64,000 nt of DNA. Source: Nansenia antarctica. Taxonomy: Eukaryota > Chordata > Actinopteri > Argentiniformes > Microstomatidae. Below the pieces are notes generated by a model. The model did not search any database. It saw nothing but the letters and a program-made list of their open reading frames with translations, and had not been told where the DNA came from. The position numbers and the translations under genes are program-made. Position 1 is the first letter of the stretch, and every line of letters starts with the position of its first letter. The stretch is taken from positions 36,785,375-36,849,374 of the forward strand of contig OZ022340.1 in assembly GCA_963989245.1 (NCBI GenBank), in the 5' to 3' direction. This document shows, piece by piece, positions 47,228 through 57,860 of the stretch.

Positions 47228-50200
47228 TCAGTCCTGGGCAGACTTGGGGGCGGGGGGGAGGGGGAAGCCAGAGTCATTTATCAGCCTAGCGGCTGAGGGG
47301 AAGAAACTGAGCCTGTGGCGGGCCTTCAGTGCCTTAGGCAGCCGCAACCTTCTTCCAGAGGGAAGCAGGGTGAGGAGGCCGTGGCCGGGGTGGAAGGGGT
47401 CGGCCATGATCTTTCTTGCCCTCCTCAGAGCCCTGGTGTCATGCAAGGAGTTGAGGGAGGGCAAGGGACAGCCGATCACCCTCTCTGCTGAACGTAACAC
47501 CCGCTGCAACTTGGCCTTGTCCTTGGTCGTTGCAGCAGGGAACCACGTGATGATGGAGTGGGTGAGGATGGACTCTATGATGGCCGTGTAAAACTGGACC
47601 ATCATGGACCTCGGCAGCCTGAATTTCCTCAGCTGCCGGAGGAAGAACATCCTCTTCTGGGCCTTCTTCGTGAGGGCCTCGGTGTTCCGCTCCCACTTAA
47701 GGTCCCGGGAGATGGTCATGCCTAGAAAGCGGCATGACTCCACGGAGGCCACCGGGGTACCTCCCAGCGTGATGGGAGGGGGCAGGGCTGCTTTCCTACG
47801 GAAGTCCACCACCATCTCCACTGTTTTTAGAGCGTTTAGCTCCAGATTGTTAACACTGCACCAGCTCTGCAGCCCCTCGATCTCACCCCTGTAGGCAGAT
47901 TCGTCCCCCCTGGAGATGAGGCCCACCAGGGTGGTGTCGTCTGCAAACTTCAGGAGCTTGACCGAGGGGTGGCGGGAGACACAGCTGTTGGTGTATAGGG
48001 AGAACAGTGCTGGAGACAGGACGCAGCCCTGCGGGGAGCCCGTGCTGGTGGACCTGGAGCTGGAAATGCTCTTCCCCAGCTTCACCCGCTGAGACCTGTC
48101 AGTCAGGAAGTCCGTGATCCACCTGCAGGTGGAGTCCGGCACCTGCAGCAGGGATAGCTGGTGCTCCAGGATGTGTGGGAGGATCGTGTTGAAGGCCGAG
48201 CTGAAGTCCACGAACAGGATCCTGGCGTAGTTGCCTGCAGTGTCTAGGTGTTCTAGTGCGTAGTGCAGAGCCATGTTCACGGCGTCCTCCGTGGATCTAT
48301 TGGCTCTGTACGCGAACTGCAGGGGGTCCAGCACAGGATCCGTGATGAGCTTCAGGTAGGCCAGGACAAGGCGCTCCAGGACCTTCATGACGACAGAGGT
48401 CAGAGCGACGGGTCTGTAGTCGTTGAGGCCTGTGACCTTGGCCTTCTTGGGGACGGGGATGATGATTGACGCCTTGAAGCACGCTGGGACGTGACACAGC
48501 TCCAGCGAGGCGTTGAAGATGTGGGTAAACACCGGGGCCAGCTGGTCGGCGCAGTGCTTCAGGACAGAGGGAGAGACGGAATCCGGACCAGCTGCCTTCC
48601 GGGGATTCTGCCTCTTAAACAGTCTGCTTACCTCTCGCACTGTGACAGAGAGAGGGGGTGGGGAAAGGGGGCGGGGCGGGTGAGGAGGGGGGAGGGAGTG
48701 GAGGGGGGGGGGGGGGGGAGGGGGGAGGGTGGGGGTAGCAGGAGGGACATTGGCCCCCCTGGGGGACGGGGGTGGTGGTTGTAGCCGGGGGGGTTGGAGG
48801 GAGAGGGCGGGGGTGGGCGGGAACCTCTCTTTCTCAAACCTACAGTAGAACTCGTTCAGCTCGTTAGCAAGAGGGAGGTTGTCGGACATCAGCGGGGACT
48901 TGGGTTTGTAGTTGGTGATGGTCTTTAGGCCTTTCCAGACGGAGGCGGAATCCCCCTCAGAGAGCTGTTGCTGCAGCTTCTCCGAGAAGCGATGTTTCGC
49001 CTCCTTCACCGCTTTGGCGAACCTGTACTTGGCCTGCTTGACCCGGTCCACGTCCCCACTGCGCCTAGCCACCTCCTTCTCTGACCTCAGACGCCTTAGT
49101 TGGGATGAAAACCAGGGCTTGTCGTTGTTGAAAGAATTCCTGGAGCGGAGGGGGACACACACCTCCTCGCCAAAGCTGATAAATGATGTAACAGTGTCTG
49201 TGTATACATCCAGATTGTTACCAGCCTCTGGCCCCGCCCACTCCACCAAGTCCTGGTCACAGCCTGCACTCTCCAACCAGGCGCAGAGTCGCTCACATGC
49301 CTCACTGGACCACACCCTGAAGCGCCGTACAACAGGCTTAGAGAGTTTTAACCTCTGCCTGTAGCGAGGGATCAGGTGTATGAGGATGTGGTCACTGTGG
49401 CCCAATGCGGCACGGGGGACAGAATGGTAGGCTTGTCGAGCTGTACAGTAGCAATGGTCCAGAGTGTTCACCCCCCTGGTGGGACACGTGACTTGCTGCC
49501 TGTATTTGGGGAGCACCCGGCTAAGATTAGCCTGGTTAAAATCCCCGATAACAACAACAAAACTGTCCGGGTAACTACGTTCCACACTCATCAATTGCTC
49601 TGCCAGTGTGTCTACTGCTGCGGTGACGTCAGCATCGGGTGGAATGTAGACACACGCGAGAATGAATGAGCTGAACTCGCGGGGGGAATAGAATGGACGA
49701 CAGAGGATGAATAGGGATTCTATAGCCGTGGAACAGTGTTTGTGGAGCACTGTCACCTCGGAACTCCAGCGCTCGTTTACAAAGAACAGTAACCCCCCAC
49801 CCCTAGACTTGCTCACCGCCTCGAAGTCTCTGTCAGCCCGGATCGCGGAGAATCCCTCTAGCTCCACCGCCTCATCAGGGACAGATGAAGACAGATGGGT
49901 CTCCGTAAACGCGAAGACAGCCGAGGAGTGGAAGTCGCTGTTCCTCGCAACGAGACACCGGAGTTCATCCATTTTATTGCATAGGGAGTTCACGTTGCTC
50001 AGGAATATGCCCGGTAGTGGTGGTCGCGTCCCTCTCCGCCGTAGGCGAACCAAGCAGCCGGCTCTCCGCCCTCGCTGCCTCCTGATCCACCTCACAGCTC
50101 TGGCGAAAAACGCGGTCCCCCTCACAAGCATATCCAAAATGTCCGTGGAACGGGTGAGTAGTTTGGGGAAGATGTCCGGTGGGGTTAAACCCCCGATGTG

Positions 50201-50302
50201 CAGTAGTACGTCGTTTGTGTACGACGTTAGGCAGGACACAGAGACACAGAACAGACAGAACACAACAAACTGTAACACCATAGCAGCCATGGACGGCACC
50301 AT
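47228..50302 (-). CDS. intact LINE ORF2-type protein, endonuclease-reverse transcriptase, 1024 aa
   Basis: A single unbroken frame. Residues 5-25 are hydrophobic (MAAMVLQFVVFCLFCVSVSC), signal-peptide-like. Residues about 95-312 are an APE-type endonuclease: FLSNVNSL with N103, TETHL with E134, VIGDFNQANL with D254 and N256, and GHSDH at 301-305. Residues 497-550 are a Pro-rich linker coded by a G/C tract at 48650-48810. Reverse transcriptase follows at about 555-870: NDYRPVALTS, motif A ILFVDFSSAFN (D699), motif B TGSPQGCVLSP, motif C KFADDT (D788, D789), then the thumb and C-terminal region. All catalytic residues expected of the family are present. It nicks target DNA and copies its own RNA there. 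Rex1/Babar (CR1 clade) is my best family guess. Confidence 0.93.
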   Translation of the reverse strand: MVPSMAAMVLQFVVFCLFCVSVSCLTSYTNDVLLHIGGLTPPDIFPKLLTRSTDILDMLVRGTAFFARAVRWIRRQRGRRAGCLVRLRRRGTRPPLPGIFLSNVNSLCNKMDELRCLVARNSDFHSSAVFAFTETHLSSSVPDEAVELEGFSAIRADRDFEAVSKSRGGGLLFFVNERWSSEVTVLHKHCSTAIESLFILCRPFYSPREFSSFILACVYIPPDADVTAAVDTLAEQLMSVERSYPDSFVVVIGDFNQANLSRVLPKYRQQVTCPTRGVNTLDHCYCTARQAYHSVPRAALGHSDHILIHLIPRYRQRLKLSKPVVRRFRVWSSEACERLCAWLESAGCDQDLVEWAGPEAGNNLDVYTDTVTSFISFGEEVCVPLRSRNSFNNDKPWFSSQLRRLRSEKEVARRSGDVDRVKQAKYRFAKAVKEAKHRFSEKLQQQLSEGDSASVWKGLKTITNYKPKSPLMSDNLPLANELNEFYCRFEKERFPPTPALSLQPPRLQPPPPSPRGANVPPATPTLPPPPPPPLHSLPPPHPPRPLSPPPLSVTVREVSRLFKRQNPRKAAGPDSVSPSVLKHCADQLAPVFTHIFNASLELCHVPACFKASIIIPVPKKAKVTGLNDYRPVALTSVVMKVLERLVLAYLKLITDPVLDPLQFAYRANRSTEDAVNMALHYALEHLDTAGNYARILFVDFSSAFNTILPHILEHQLSLLQVPDSTCRWITDFLTDRSQRVKLGKSISSSRSTSTGSPQGCVLSPALFSLYTNSCVSRHPSVKLLKFADDTTLVGLISRGDESAYRGEIEGLQSWCSVNNLELNALKTVEMVVDFRRKAALPPPITLGGTPVASVESCRFLGMTISRDLKWERNTEALTKKAQKRMFFLRQLRKFRLPRSMMVQFYTAIIESILTHSIITWFPAATTKDKAKLQRVLRSAERVIGCPLPSLNSLHDTRALRRARKIMADPFHPGHGLLTLLPSGRRLRLPKALKARHRLSFFPSAARLINDSGFPLPPAPKSAQD
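48620..48810. repeat. G-rich low-complexity tract in the LINE ORF
   Basis: GGGGGGAGGG-type runs (plus strand), including 18 G near 48701-48718, encode the Pro-rich linker on the minus strand. G-quadruplex-prone. Confidence 0.9.
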
Positions 50303-50391
50303 CTTGGATCACGTCTTGGATCACGACTAACAATAAAATTTAAAAAATGGCACTTCATATAAAAAAGGTTGCCTACCCCTGCACTACCCCT

Positions 50392-52637
50392 GCACTGCAA
50401 ATCTGCCTAAATGACACCCCATGGCAGGAATATGAGCATGAGGACCTGTAACAGTACACGTCGTCGGTTCTGAACCACATAGTGAACTGCACCAACTCAG
50501 TCACCGTGGACAAACGGGTCCGGGTCTACCCCAACACGAAGCCATGGATGACTGGGAAGGTCCAAAAACTGATCAACGAGAGGGACAACGCCTTCTTCGC
50601 AGGGAAGAGCACACCGCTGTACAGCTCCACCAGGGCTAACCTAAAGCGCGGAATCAAAGCGGCCAAGGCAGAGCACAGAGAGAAGATTGAGGAATGCCTC
50701 CTGAGCAACGACTCCAGGCTGATGTGGCAGGGGGTTCAGCAGATGACAAACTTCAGAGCCAACAGGCTCACAGCCGCAGAGGACGACCCCCTGCTGGCGG
50801 GAAAGCTGAACACCTTCTACGCCCGGTTCGACGAGGGGCGAACGGAGGTAACCACAACACAAACACCACTCTCTCCAGCTCTCAGCAGCCTCACCCTCAC
50901 AGAGCATGAAGTGAGACGCGTACTGAAGGCGGTGGACCCCAGGAAAGCCTCGGGGCCGGATGGCGTCCTGGGACGGGTGCTGAGGGACTGCGCCGACCAG
51001 CTGGCCGGGGTTTTCACCAACATCTTCAACCAGTCCCTGTCCCAGGCCACCATCCCACCCTGCCTGAAAACCTCAACTATCATCCCAGTCCCGAAGAAAA
51101 GCACGGTGAGCTGCCTAAACGACTACCGCCCGGTGGCACTCACACCAATCATCATGAAGTGCTTCGAGAAACTAGTCCGGGCCCACATACTCACACGCCT
51201 CCCGCCCAACCTGGATCCATACCAGTTCGCCTACAGAGCCCACAGGTCCACAGAGGACGCCATCGCGATGACTCTCCACGCCACTCTATCCCACCTGGAG
51301 AGGGGAAACAGCTACGCGAGACTGCTCTTCGTGGACTTCAGCTCCGCCTTCAACACCATCCTTCCAGACAGGCTAGTGACCAAACTACTAGACCTGGGTC
51401 TATCACACTATATGTGCGTGGATCAAGGACTTCCTGACTGACCGCCCCCAGAGGGTGCGGGTGGGCCCCCACACCTCCACAGCCCTCAGACTCAGCACTG
51501 GGTCCCCCCAGGGCTGCGTGCTAAGCCCCATCCTCTACAACCTCTACACCTACGACTTCACCCCCGTCCACCCCAGCAACTCCATCGTAAAGTTTGCAGA
51601 CGACACCACCGTGGTGGGATGCATCTCGGGGGGGGACGAGGCGGCGTACAGGGATGAGGTAGAGCAACTGAGCAAGCTGTGCAAGGTTAACAACCTGCTG
51701 CTGAACAAGTCAAAGACCCAGGAAATCATCGTAGACTTCAGGAGGAAAAAGTCCGAGATCCAGCCCCTGCTCATCGACGGAGAGAGCGTGGAGAGAGTCT
51801 CAACCCTCCGATTCCTGGGGATGCACATGCGGGATGACCTGACCTGGAAGGACAACACAAAAGACACCATCAAGAGGGCACAACAGCGGCTATACACCCT
51901 GAGAGTCCTCAGGAAGGAACACAGCAAGCAGGAGATACTGGTGACCTTCTACCGCGGCGCAGTGGAGAGCATCCTCACCTACGGCATCTGCAACTGGTTC
52001 TCCAGCTGCACAACAGCGGAGAGAAATGCGCTACAGAGAGTCGTGAGAACAGCACAGAAGATCACCGGCGCCCCCCTCCCCTCTCTGGAAGAGCTGTACA
52101 ACACACGCTGTCTCAGGAAGGCCTCCAAGATCTCCAGGGACCCGACCCACCCTGGGTACGTACACTTTACCAGGCTGCCCTCGAAAAGGCGGTTCAGGAC
52201 CCTGGCCGCAAGGACAAACAGACTGAAGAACAGCTTCTACCACAGGGCCGTCCAGGCCCTGAACACAGCAAAGACCTAAGTTCTGGGCCCTGGACAGTCT
52301 GGACGGATTGATGGCAGCTGCTGGCCTGAAAAAATCAGGTGTAGTGCTGAGGCACAAACATGTACATTTCAAGCCTGCAAACTGTGACACTTTAAACAAA
52401 TGTGAAATAATACTATTGTGCAATATGACAACCCTAGTCGTCTATCTGTACAGTATAGTACAGTGGATAGTGTACATAGCCTTTATTTATGTAAACCAGC
52501 TCCTTCCCTTCTTGTGATTTTTTAAAAAGTGTTTTTTTTCCCCCCTTTCCTAACACCAGGGGAGCCACCCCTCCTAAATTTCGTTGTTTGGTACCTGTAC
52601 TGTAGCAATGACAATAAAGTCCATTCATTCATTCATT
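50392..52637 (+). mobile_element. Rex1/CR1-like LINE B, 5'-truncated
   Basis: Plus strand. It starts inside ORF2 (LQICLNDTPWQEYEHEDL) and ends AATGACAATAAAGTCCATTC with ATTC repeats. CACTATAC occurs at 45675-45682 and 52638-52645, a likely target duplication within LINE C's 3' UTR. LINE B is the same family as LINE C, in the opposite direction. Confidence 0.88.
50398..52279 (+). pseudogene. LINE B reverse transcriptase (two lesions)
   Basis: A stop codon TAA at 50449-50451 replaces the Glu codon of the LINE C copy. From 50482 the frame is open through RT motif A (LLFVDFSSAFNTILP) to about 51415, where a one-base frameshift occurs near ICAWIKDF. A second frame, 51455-52279, holds TGSPQGCVLSPILY, KFADDTTVVG and the C-terminus to the stop at 52277. 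The endonuclease is missing. Confidence 0.92.
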
Positions 52638-52894
52638 CACTATACTATACTACTATACTATACAAATAAAACACTGTGCTGTACTCTATGCTATGCTATA
52701 AATATCCTAACATTTCCTATCTCTGAACCTTATGTACACAAGGGTTGTCATATTGCACATAGTATTATTGCACATTCATTTAAAGTGTCGCAGTTTGCAG
52801 GTTTGAAATGTTCACAGTTGTATTTCAATATTGCACTTATGATTACAATCTAGTAGCTGCCATCAAATTGTCTAGATTGTCCAGGGCCTAGAAC

Positions 52895-55800
52895 CTAGGT
52901 CTTTGCTGTGTTCAGGGCCTGAATGGCCCTAGGGTAGAAGCTGAGCTTCAGTCTATTTGTCCTTGCGGACATGGTCCTGAACCGCCTGCCTGAGGGCAGC
53001 CGAACAAAGTGTTCGTTCCCAGGGTGGGATGGGTCCCTGGAGATCTTGGATGCCTTCCTGAGGCAGCGTGTGTTGTACAGCTCTTCCAGAGAGGGGAGGG
53101 GGGCGCCGATGATCTTCTGGGCCGATCTCACGACTCTCTGTTGCGCTTTCCTCTCTGTGGCTGTGCAGCTGGAGAACCACACGCAGATGCAGTAGGTGAG
53201 GATGCTCTCCACTGTGCAGCGGTAGAAGGTCACAAGCAGCTTGATTGAAAACCTTTATTGTCCCCAATGGGGAAATGTTGTTGTCAAACAGCTTAGTTAG
53301 GGCAGACAGAAAACATTCAATAAAATACATAAAACAGTGCAGGCTCAATAAGTAAAAAGTTCCAAGTTCCAAAGTTCCAGCTCCAGGTCTCCCCCACCCT
53401 GGAGTTCCAGCTCCAGGTCTCCCCCACCCTGGAGTCGGAGTGCAGCTGGAACAAAGGACTGTCCAAATATTTTTGTACTTTGACGGGGGAGAACAAATCT
53501 GTGGCTGAACTTGCTCCTCATCCCCGCCAGCTCGCAGTACATCGGGTGGGAGGGATTGGCCAGCATGGCCGCCAGTTTTTTCCCCATCCTCTGTTCTGCC
53601 ACCACCTCTAGGCTGTCCAGCCCGGTCCCCACCACAGAGCTGGCCTTCTTCACCAGTTTGTTTAGCTTCGCAGCATCCCTGGCACAGATGTTTCCACCCC
53701 AGCAGGCTCCTGTCTGAGGTGGTATTTCCTGAGGACTCTCAGGAAGTAGAGCCGCTGTTGTGCCTTCTTGATGATGGCTGCTGTGTTGGTCCTCCAGGAC
53801 AGGTCATCCTGTATGTGCACCCCCAGAAATCGGAGAATTGAGACTCTCTCCACGCTCCCTCCATCGACGAGCAGGGGCTGGACCTCAGATTTTTTCCTCC
53901 TGAAGTCCACGATGATTTCCTGGGTCTTTGACTGGTTCAGCAGCAGGTTGTTAACCTTGCACAGCTTGCCCAGCTGCTCCACCTCATCCCTGTACGCCGC
54001 CTAGTCCCCCCCGAGATGCAGCCCACCACGGTGGTGTCGTCTGCAAACTTTATGATGGAGTTGCTGGGGTGGACGGGGGTGAAGTCGTAGGTGTAGAGGT
54101 TGTAGAGGATGGGGCTTAGCACGCAGCCCTGGGGGGACCCAGTGCTGAGTCTGAGGGCTGTGGAGGTGTGGGAGCCCACCCGCACCCTCTGGGGGCGGTC
54201 AGAAAGGAAGTCCTTGATCCATGCACAGATAGAGTGTGATAGTCCCAGGTCTAGTAGTTTGGTCACTAGCCTGTCTGGAAGGATAGTGTTGAAAGCAGAG
54301 CTGAAGTCCACAAAGAGCAGTCTCGCGTAGCTGTTCCCCCTCTCCAGGTGGGATAGAGTGGAGTGGAGAGTCGTCGCGATGGCGTCCTCTGTGGACCTGT
54401 GGGCTCTGTAGGCGAACTGGTATGGATCCAGGTTGGGCGGGAGGCGTGTGACTATGTGGGCCCGGACCAGTTTCTCGAAGCACTTCATGATGATTGGTGT
54501 GAGTGCCACCGGGCGGTAGTCGTTTAGGCAGCTCACCGTGCTTTTCTTCGGGACTGGGATGATTGTTCAGGTTTTCAGGCAGGGTGGGATGGTGGCCTGG
54601 GACAGGGACTGGTTGAAGATGTTGGTGAAAACCCCGGCCAGCTGGTCGGCGCAGGGTCTCAGCACCCGTCCCAGGACGCCATCCGGCCCTGAGGCTTTTC
54701 TGGGGTCCACCGCCTTCAGCACGCGTCTCACTTCATGCTCTGTGAGGGTGAGGCTGCTGAGAGCTGGAGAGAGTGGTGTTTGTGTTGTGGTTACCTCCGT
54801 TCGCCCCTCGTCGAACCGGGCGTAGAAGGAGTTCAGCTCTTCCACCAGCAGGGGGTCGCCCTCAGCGGCTGTGAGCCTGTTGGCTCTGAAGTTTGTCATG
54901 TGCTGAACCCCCTGCCACACCCGCCTGGAGTCGTTGCTCAGGAAGCATTCCTCAATCTTCTCTCTGTGGTCTGCCTTGGCCTCCCGAATGCCACGGTTTA
55001 GGTTAGCCCTGGTGGTGTTGTACAGCAGTTTGTCCTTCGCTGAGAAGGCGTTGTTCCTCTCCTTGAGCAGTTGTCGGACCTTCTCAGTCATCCATGGCTT
55101 CGTGTTGGGGTAGACCCGGACACGTTTGTCCACGGTGGCTGAGTTGGTGCAGTTCACTATGTGGTTCAGAACCGACGACGTGAACTGTTCCAGGTCCTCA
55201 TGCTCATATTCCTGCCATGAGGTGTCATTCAGGCAGATCTGCAGTGGAGCGGACCCTGCTGGCCAGGTTCTGACAGTCTTAGTGGTGATGGGAGCACTTT
55301 TCCTCATGGGAGTGTAGGCTGGGATCAGGAGGATGGACACGTGGTCAGACATGCCTAGATGAGCTAGCGGTCTAGCCTTGTAGGCAAGCTTGATGTTGGT
55401 GTATACCTTGTCCAGTGTGTTATCTCCTCTTGTTGCACATTTAACATGCTGATAAAACTTGGGTAGTACTACCTTCAGGTCAGCATGATTAAAGTCCCCC
55501 GCGATTATATGTGCTGCTTGAGGATCTGTGCTCTGTCCACCACTGATGACGTCATGTAGCCGGGCTAATGCTAAGCTAGCATCCGCGCTTGGTGCAATGT
55601 AAACAGCTGTTATGTACACTGCGTTGAATTCCCTCGGGAGGTATGTGGGTCGGCATTTAACAGTCAAGTATTCCAGGTCTGGGGAGCAGTGGCTACTTAC
55701 AGTTTTTGTGTTTAAGCACCAGCTGTCCTTCGTAGATATGATCAGGCCGCCTCCGCGCGTTTTCTCGCTAAGCAGTGTCCTGTCTGCCCGGTGTAAAGAG

Positions 55801-55967
55801 CGGCCTTGCATTGCAACCGCCGAATCAACAATGGAAGCGCTGAGCCAGGTTTCTGTGAGAATAATCACACAGCTATCCCCCACGGTGTTGTTGGTAGCTA
55901 CCTGCAGTCTCAGTTCGTCCATCTTGTTAGCTAGGGATCTTACATTAGAGAGGAATATACTCTGCAA
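52895..55967 (-). pseudogene. LINE C endonuclease-reverse transcriptase (broken)
   Basis: Minus strand. 55967-54567 is open: endonuclease (FLSNVRSLANKMDEL, TETWLSAS, GDFNHADL, GMSDHVS) and linker up to ATIPPCLKT, then TGA where LINE B has TCA. The frame goes on through motif A and KFADDTTVVG to about 54010, where a one-base frameshift occurs in a G run (GGDEAAYRDE). 53982-53720 continues with the thumb, then LINE E interrupts, and 53233-52895 is the C-terminus. The ORF start at 55967 is an ATG at MQSIFLSN. Confidence 0.9.
53240..53717 (-). mobile_element. LINE E, short 5'-truncated insertion in LINE C
   Basis: Minus strand. Encodes KKASSVVGTGLDSLEVVAEQ and NPSHPMYCELAGMRSKF, RFVLPR, then FVPAALRL: the C-terminus of a different teleost LINE. 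It ends ATTTCCCCATTGGGGACAAT and AAAGGTTTTCAATCAA. A 36-bp tandem duplication (CCTGGAGTTCCAGCTCCAGG) lies in the C-terminal part. The 3' end resembles that of the LINE at 19509. Confidence 0.88.
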
Positions 55968-56330
55968 AGCTGGCTTGTCCGGGCACTTCCTCAGCCTAGC
56001 TAGCAGGCCTCCCCTGCAGCACCGTCGTTGCTTGCGGTCCCTACGTCGACGTTTGCGCCTCAGGGTCGGGACTGTGTACCATTCTTCTCCCGGTGATCGG
56101 GCGATATCGTGAGGAATCCTTTGTTGTTTCAGGAACTCCGCTGTTACTGTCCTCTCGTTTGCGCACCAACTTCTAGTAAGTCGTGCCTGCTGTAGGTACT
56201 ATTTACACAACAGTTCCCTATAAGTACTGAAATAAAAAAGTACATACAAATGTACTTAAAAACCCTAAAAAGCACCGATGATAGGAGCTCCGCCAGCCTC
56301 GCGTGTGAACGCGCCGCCATCGTGTAGCCG

Positions 56331-57137
56331 TAATTTTAATTAATACCAGACAGTCATGTCGTGAAGGTCACAATGTGATAAGCAAGTGTTCTGTGGTTTT
56401 GCTACAAAGTTTCACTTCTGGTTGTCCCTCTGTGTCCCTCTGCGGTCGCACCCCCTGTCTGGGGCTCGTTAATCACATATGCACATACAGCTATGTTTTT
56501 AAGAAACAGGTAAGCATATGCACACAGTTATGTTTTTAGGATGTACAGACATTTTTATACAGTTACTTTGGGTATATTCTACGTGCGTTCTAATGCACTG
56601 ATTTGACTGATCATCAAACCCATTCCCTGGGGTCATGACTAGGTCAGTCGGCTATGTTCTTATCAGAATAGCTTGTGAAAGCATAACTGTTGGCGATGTC
56701 ATCAGGCGCATGTGTTCCTGTTCACGTTGTCTGCTGTCTCCTGTCACACAACAGGCACGAAATTCAGTTCCTGTTTCTGAGTCCCATGACTTGGGATTCG
56801 ATTAACAAGTTAAAATACAGTATAGAAGAATAGACTTATCATTAATCATTAGTTATGAAAGTATCAAATCAGTACAGGAAAATAGAATATCATAACAGCA
56901 GGTGCAAAATGGTTGTTAGCACATAGGCAAAAATAAGTAATTTACAGGCGGTTTGAATCATAATACTTTCTTTTAGTCAGGAGCTTTTCTTCTTCATGTC
57001 GCTCAAAAACAGAACCTCTCTTTTGGCTTTGCGTGACCTTCACGTTTTTCTCAACTGACCTCAGTCACATATTATTTTAAATGAGCACATAGTACATGAT
57101 TTATCACTTCTAGTTATTTTAATACAAATTCCCAACA
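56331..57137 (-). repeat. right part of the solo LTR
   Basis: From about 56790 (TTCGATTAACAAGTTAAAAT) to 57137 it follows the ERV LTR closely. 56331-56790 is only weakly similar, with a partly duplicated CATATGCACA(C/T)A region. Confidence 0.75.
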
Positions 57138-57860
57138 GTTCCCTCACACACAGGGAAACATCAAATTCAAGCACCTTTCAAGGACTTTCAAGACTCAATT
57201 CCCTCACATTCAATGACCCAACACGGCATAGTTTGAGACAGATCTAGATGAGAATTTGTATAAGAGGAACTATCCGCTCACAGACAACAATTAAAAAGAG
57301 AGGCTTGAATATGTGAACACTAGATGGTCTCTTGCCTTCTTTTCTCAAATTCACAAACTTTCAAGGATTTCAAGGACCCGTGGGAACCCTGTGAAGGGTA
57401 TGTGGCCCAGGTCTGCCGTAGCCTAGCTATACTCTATGGTTCAGACAGAAAGGCAAAAGTTCGCCAACAAAAGACATCCATACATGAACTGAAATGCACC
57501 AAAACATGTGATTGTTATTTGAAAAGTCTAACTGGATTGACATCAAATAACAGAACACAGCCACGCCCTGATATAAAGAATCACAAATGCCTGCAGATCA
57601 ATAAGCTAAAAAACCAGTCCCGGAATAACTGAAGTTACTACATAGAAAAGCTTAAACGTCAGCTATAACAAATAATAAAAAATACCAATCATAATACATG
57701 TAGCAGCTCACGCTACAATGACTAAATTAAATTAAATTGAAAGGACTGTATAATTATTTTGACTCTCTACACTAAATATTATGACTTTTCAACCTATAAA
57801 CTAATTAGAAACGGAGATGTAAAGCTACCGGCATACCTCTATGTATAATATTATATATGT

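Larger units (their letters stand above)
47022..50330 (-). mobile_element. full-length-coding LINE D (Rex1/CR1-like)
   Basis: Minus strand, inside the hAT. The 5' end is next to CGTGATCCAAGATGG at about 50318, immediately before the start codon. After the stop at 47228 the 3' UTR ends GGCAATAAACTTTATTTTATTC. No target duplication was found with confidence. It looks younger than all neighbouring LINEs because the frame is unbroken. Confidence 0.9.
45683..50381. mobile_element. hAT element containing the intact LINE
   Basis: Ends CAGGGGTCGGCAACCT and AGGTTGCCTACCCCTG (15 of 16 inverted). Flanks are CACTATAC and CACTACCC, so an 8-bp duplication with two changes is possible. Without the LINE it is about 1.4 kb. 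It contains two GTTCGTAAATTCG MITE copies and a direct repeat of ACATGGCTTTGCATACATAG (about 46568 and 46900). No transposase is visible. Confidence 0.82.
45521..56330 (-). mobile_element. Rex1/CR1-like LINE C, near full length but interrupted
   Basis: Minus strand. The 5' end near 56330 has ACGATGGCGGCGC (YY1-like). The coding part runs 55967-52895 with an endonuclease, RT and C-terminus. The 3' UTR continues 52894-52646, is cut by LINE B and the hAT, and ends at 45682-45521 with AATGACAATAAAGACCATTC and ATTC repeats. It lies inside the solo LTR. LINE E interrupts its coding part at 53240-53717. Confidence 0.85.
45137..57137 (-). mobile_element. solo LTR related to the ERV, split by a LINE nest
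   Basis: Starts TGTAAGGCGATC and ends AATTCCCAACA like the ERV LTRs, with a 4-bp duplication GTTC at 45133-45136 and 57138-57141. Left piece 45137-45520, right piece about 56331-57137. The right piece matches the ERV LTR well from about 56790 onward. The sequence is more diverged than the paired LTRs, so it is an older subfamily. No internal viral genes remain. Confidence 0.88.

Noticed and set aside
57324..57632. 102-aa ORF duplicated at 60838-61206
   Set aside because: Conserved only because the inverted arms are copies of one another; starts in repeat sequence and has no recognised domain.
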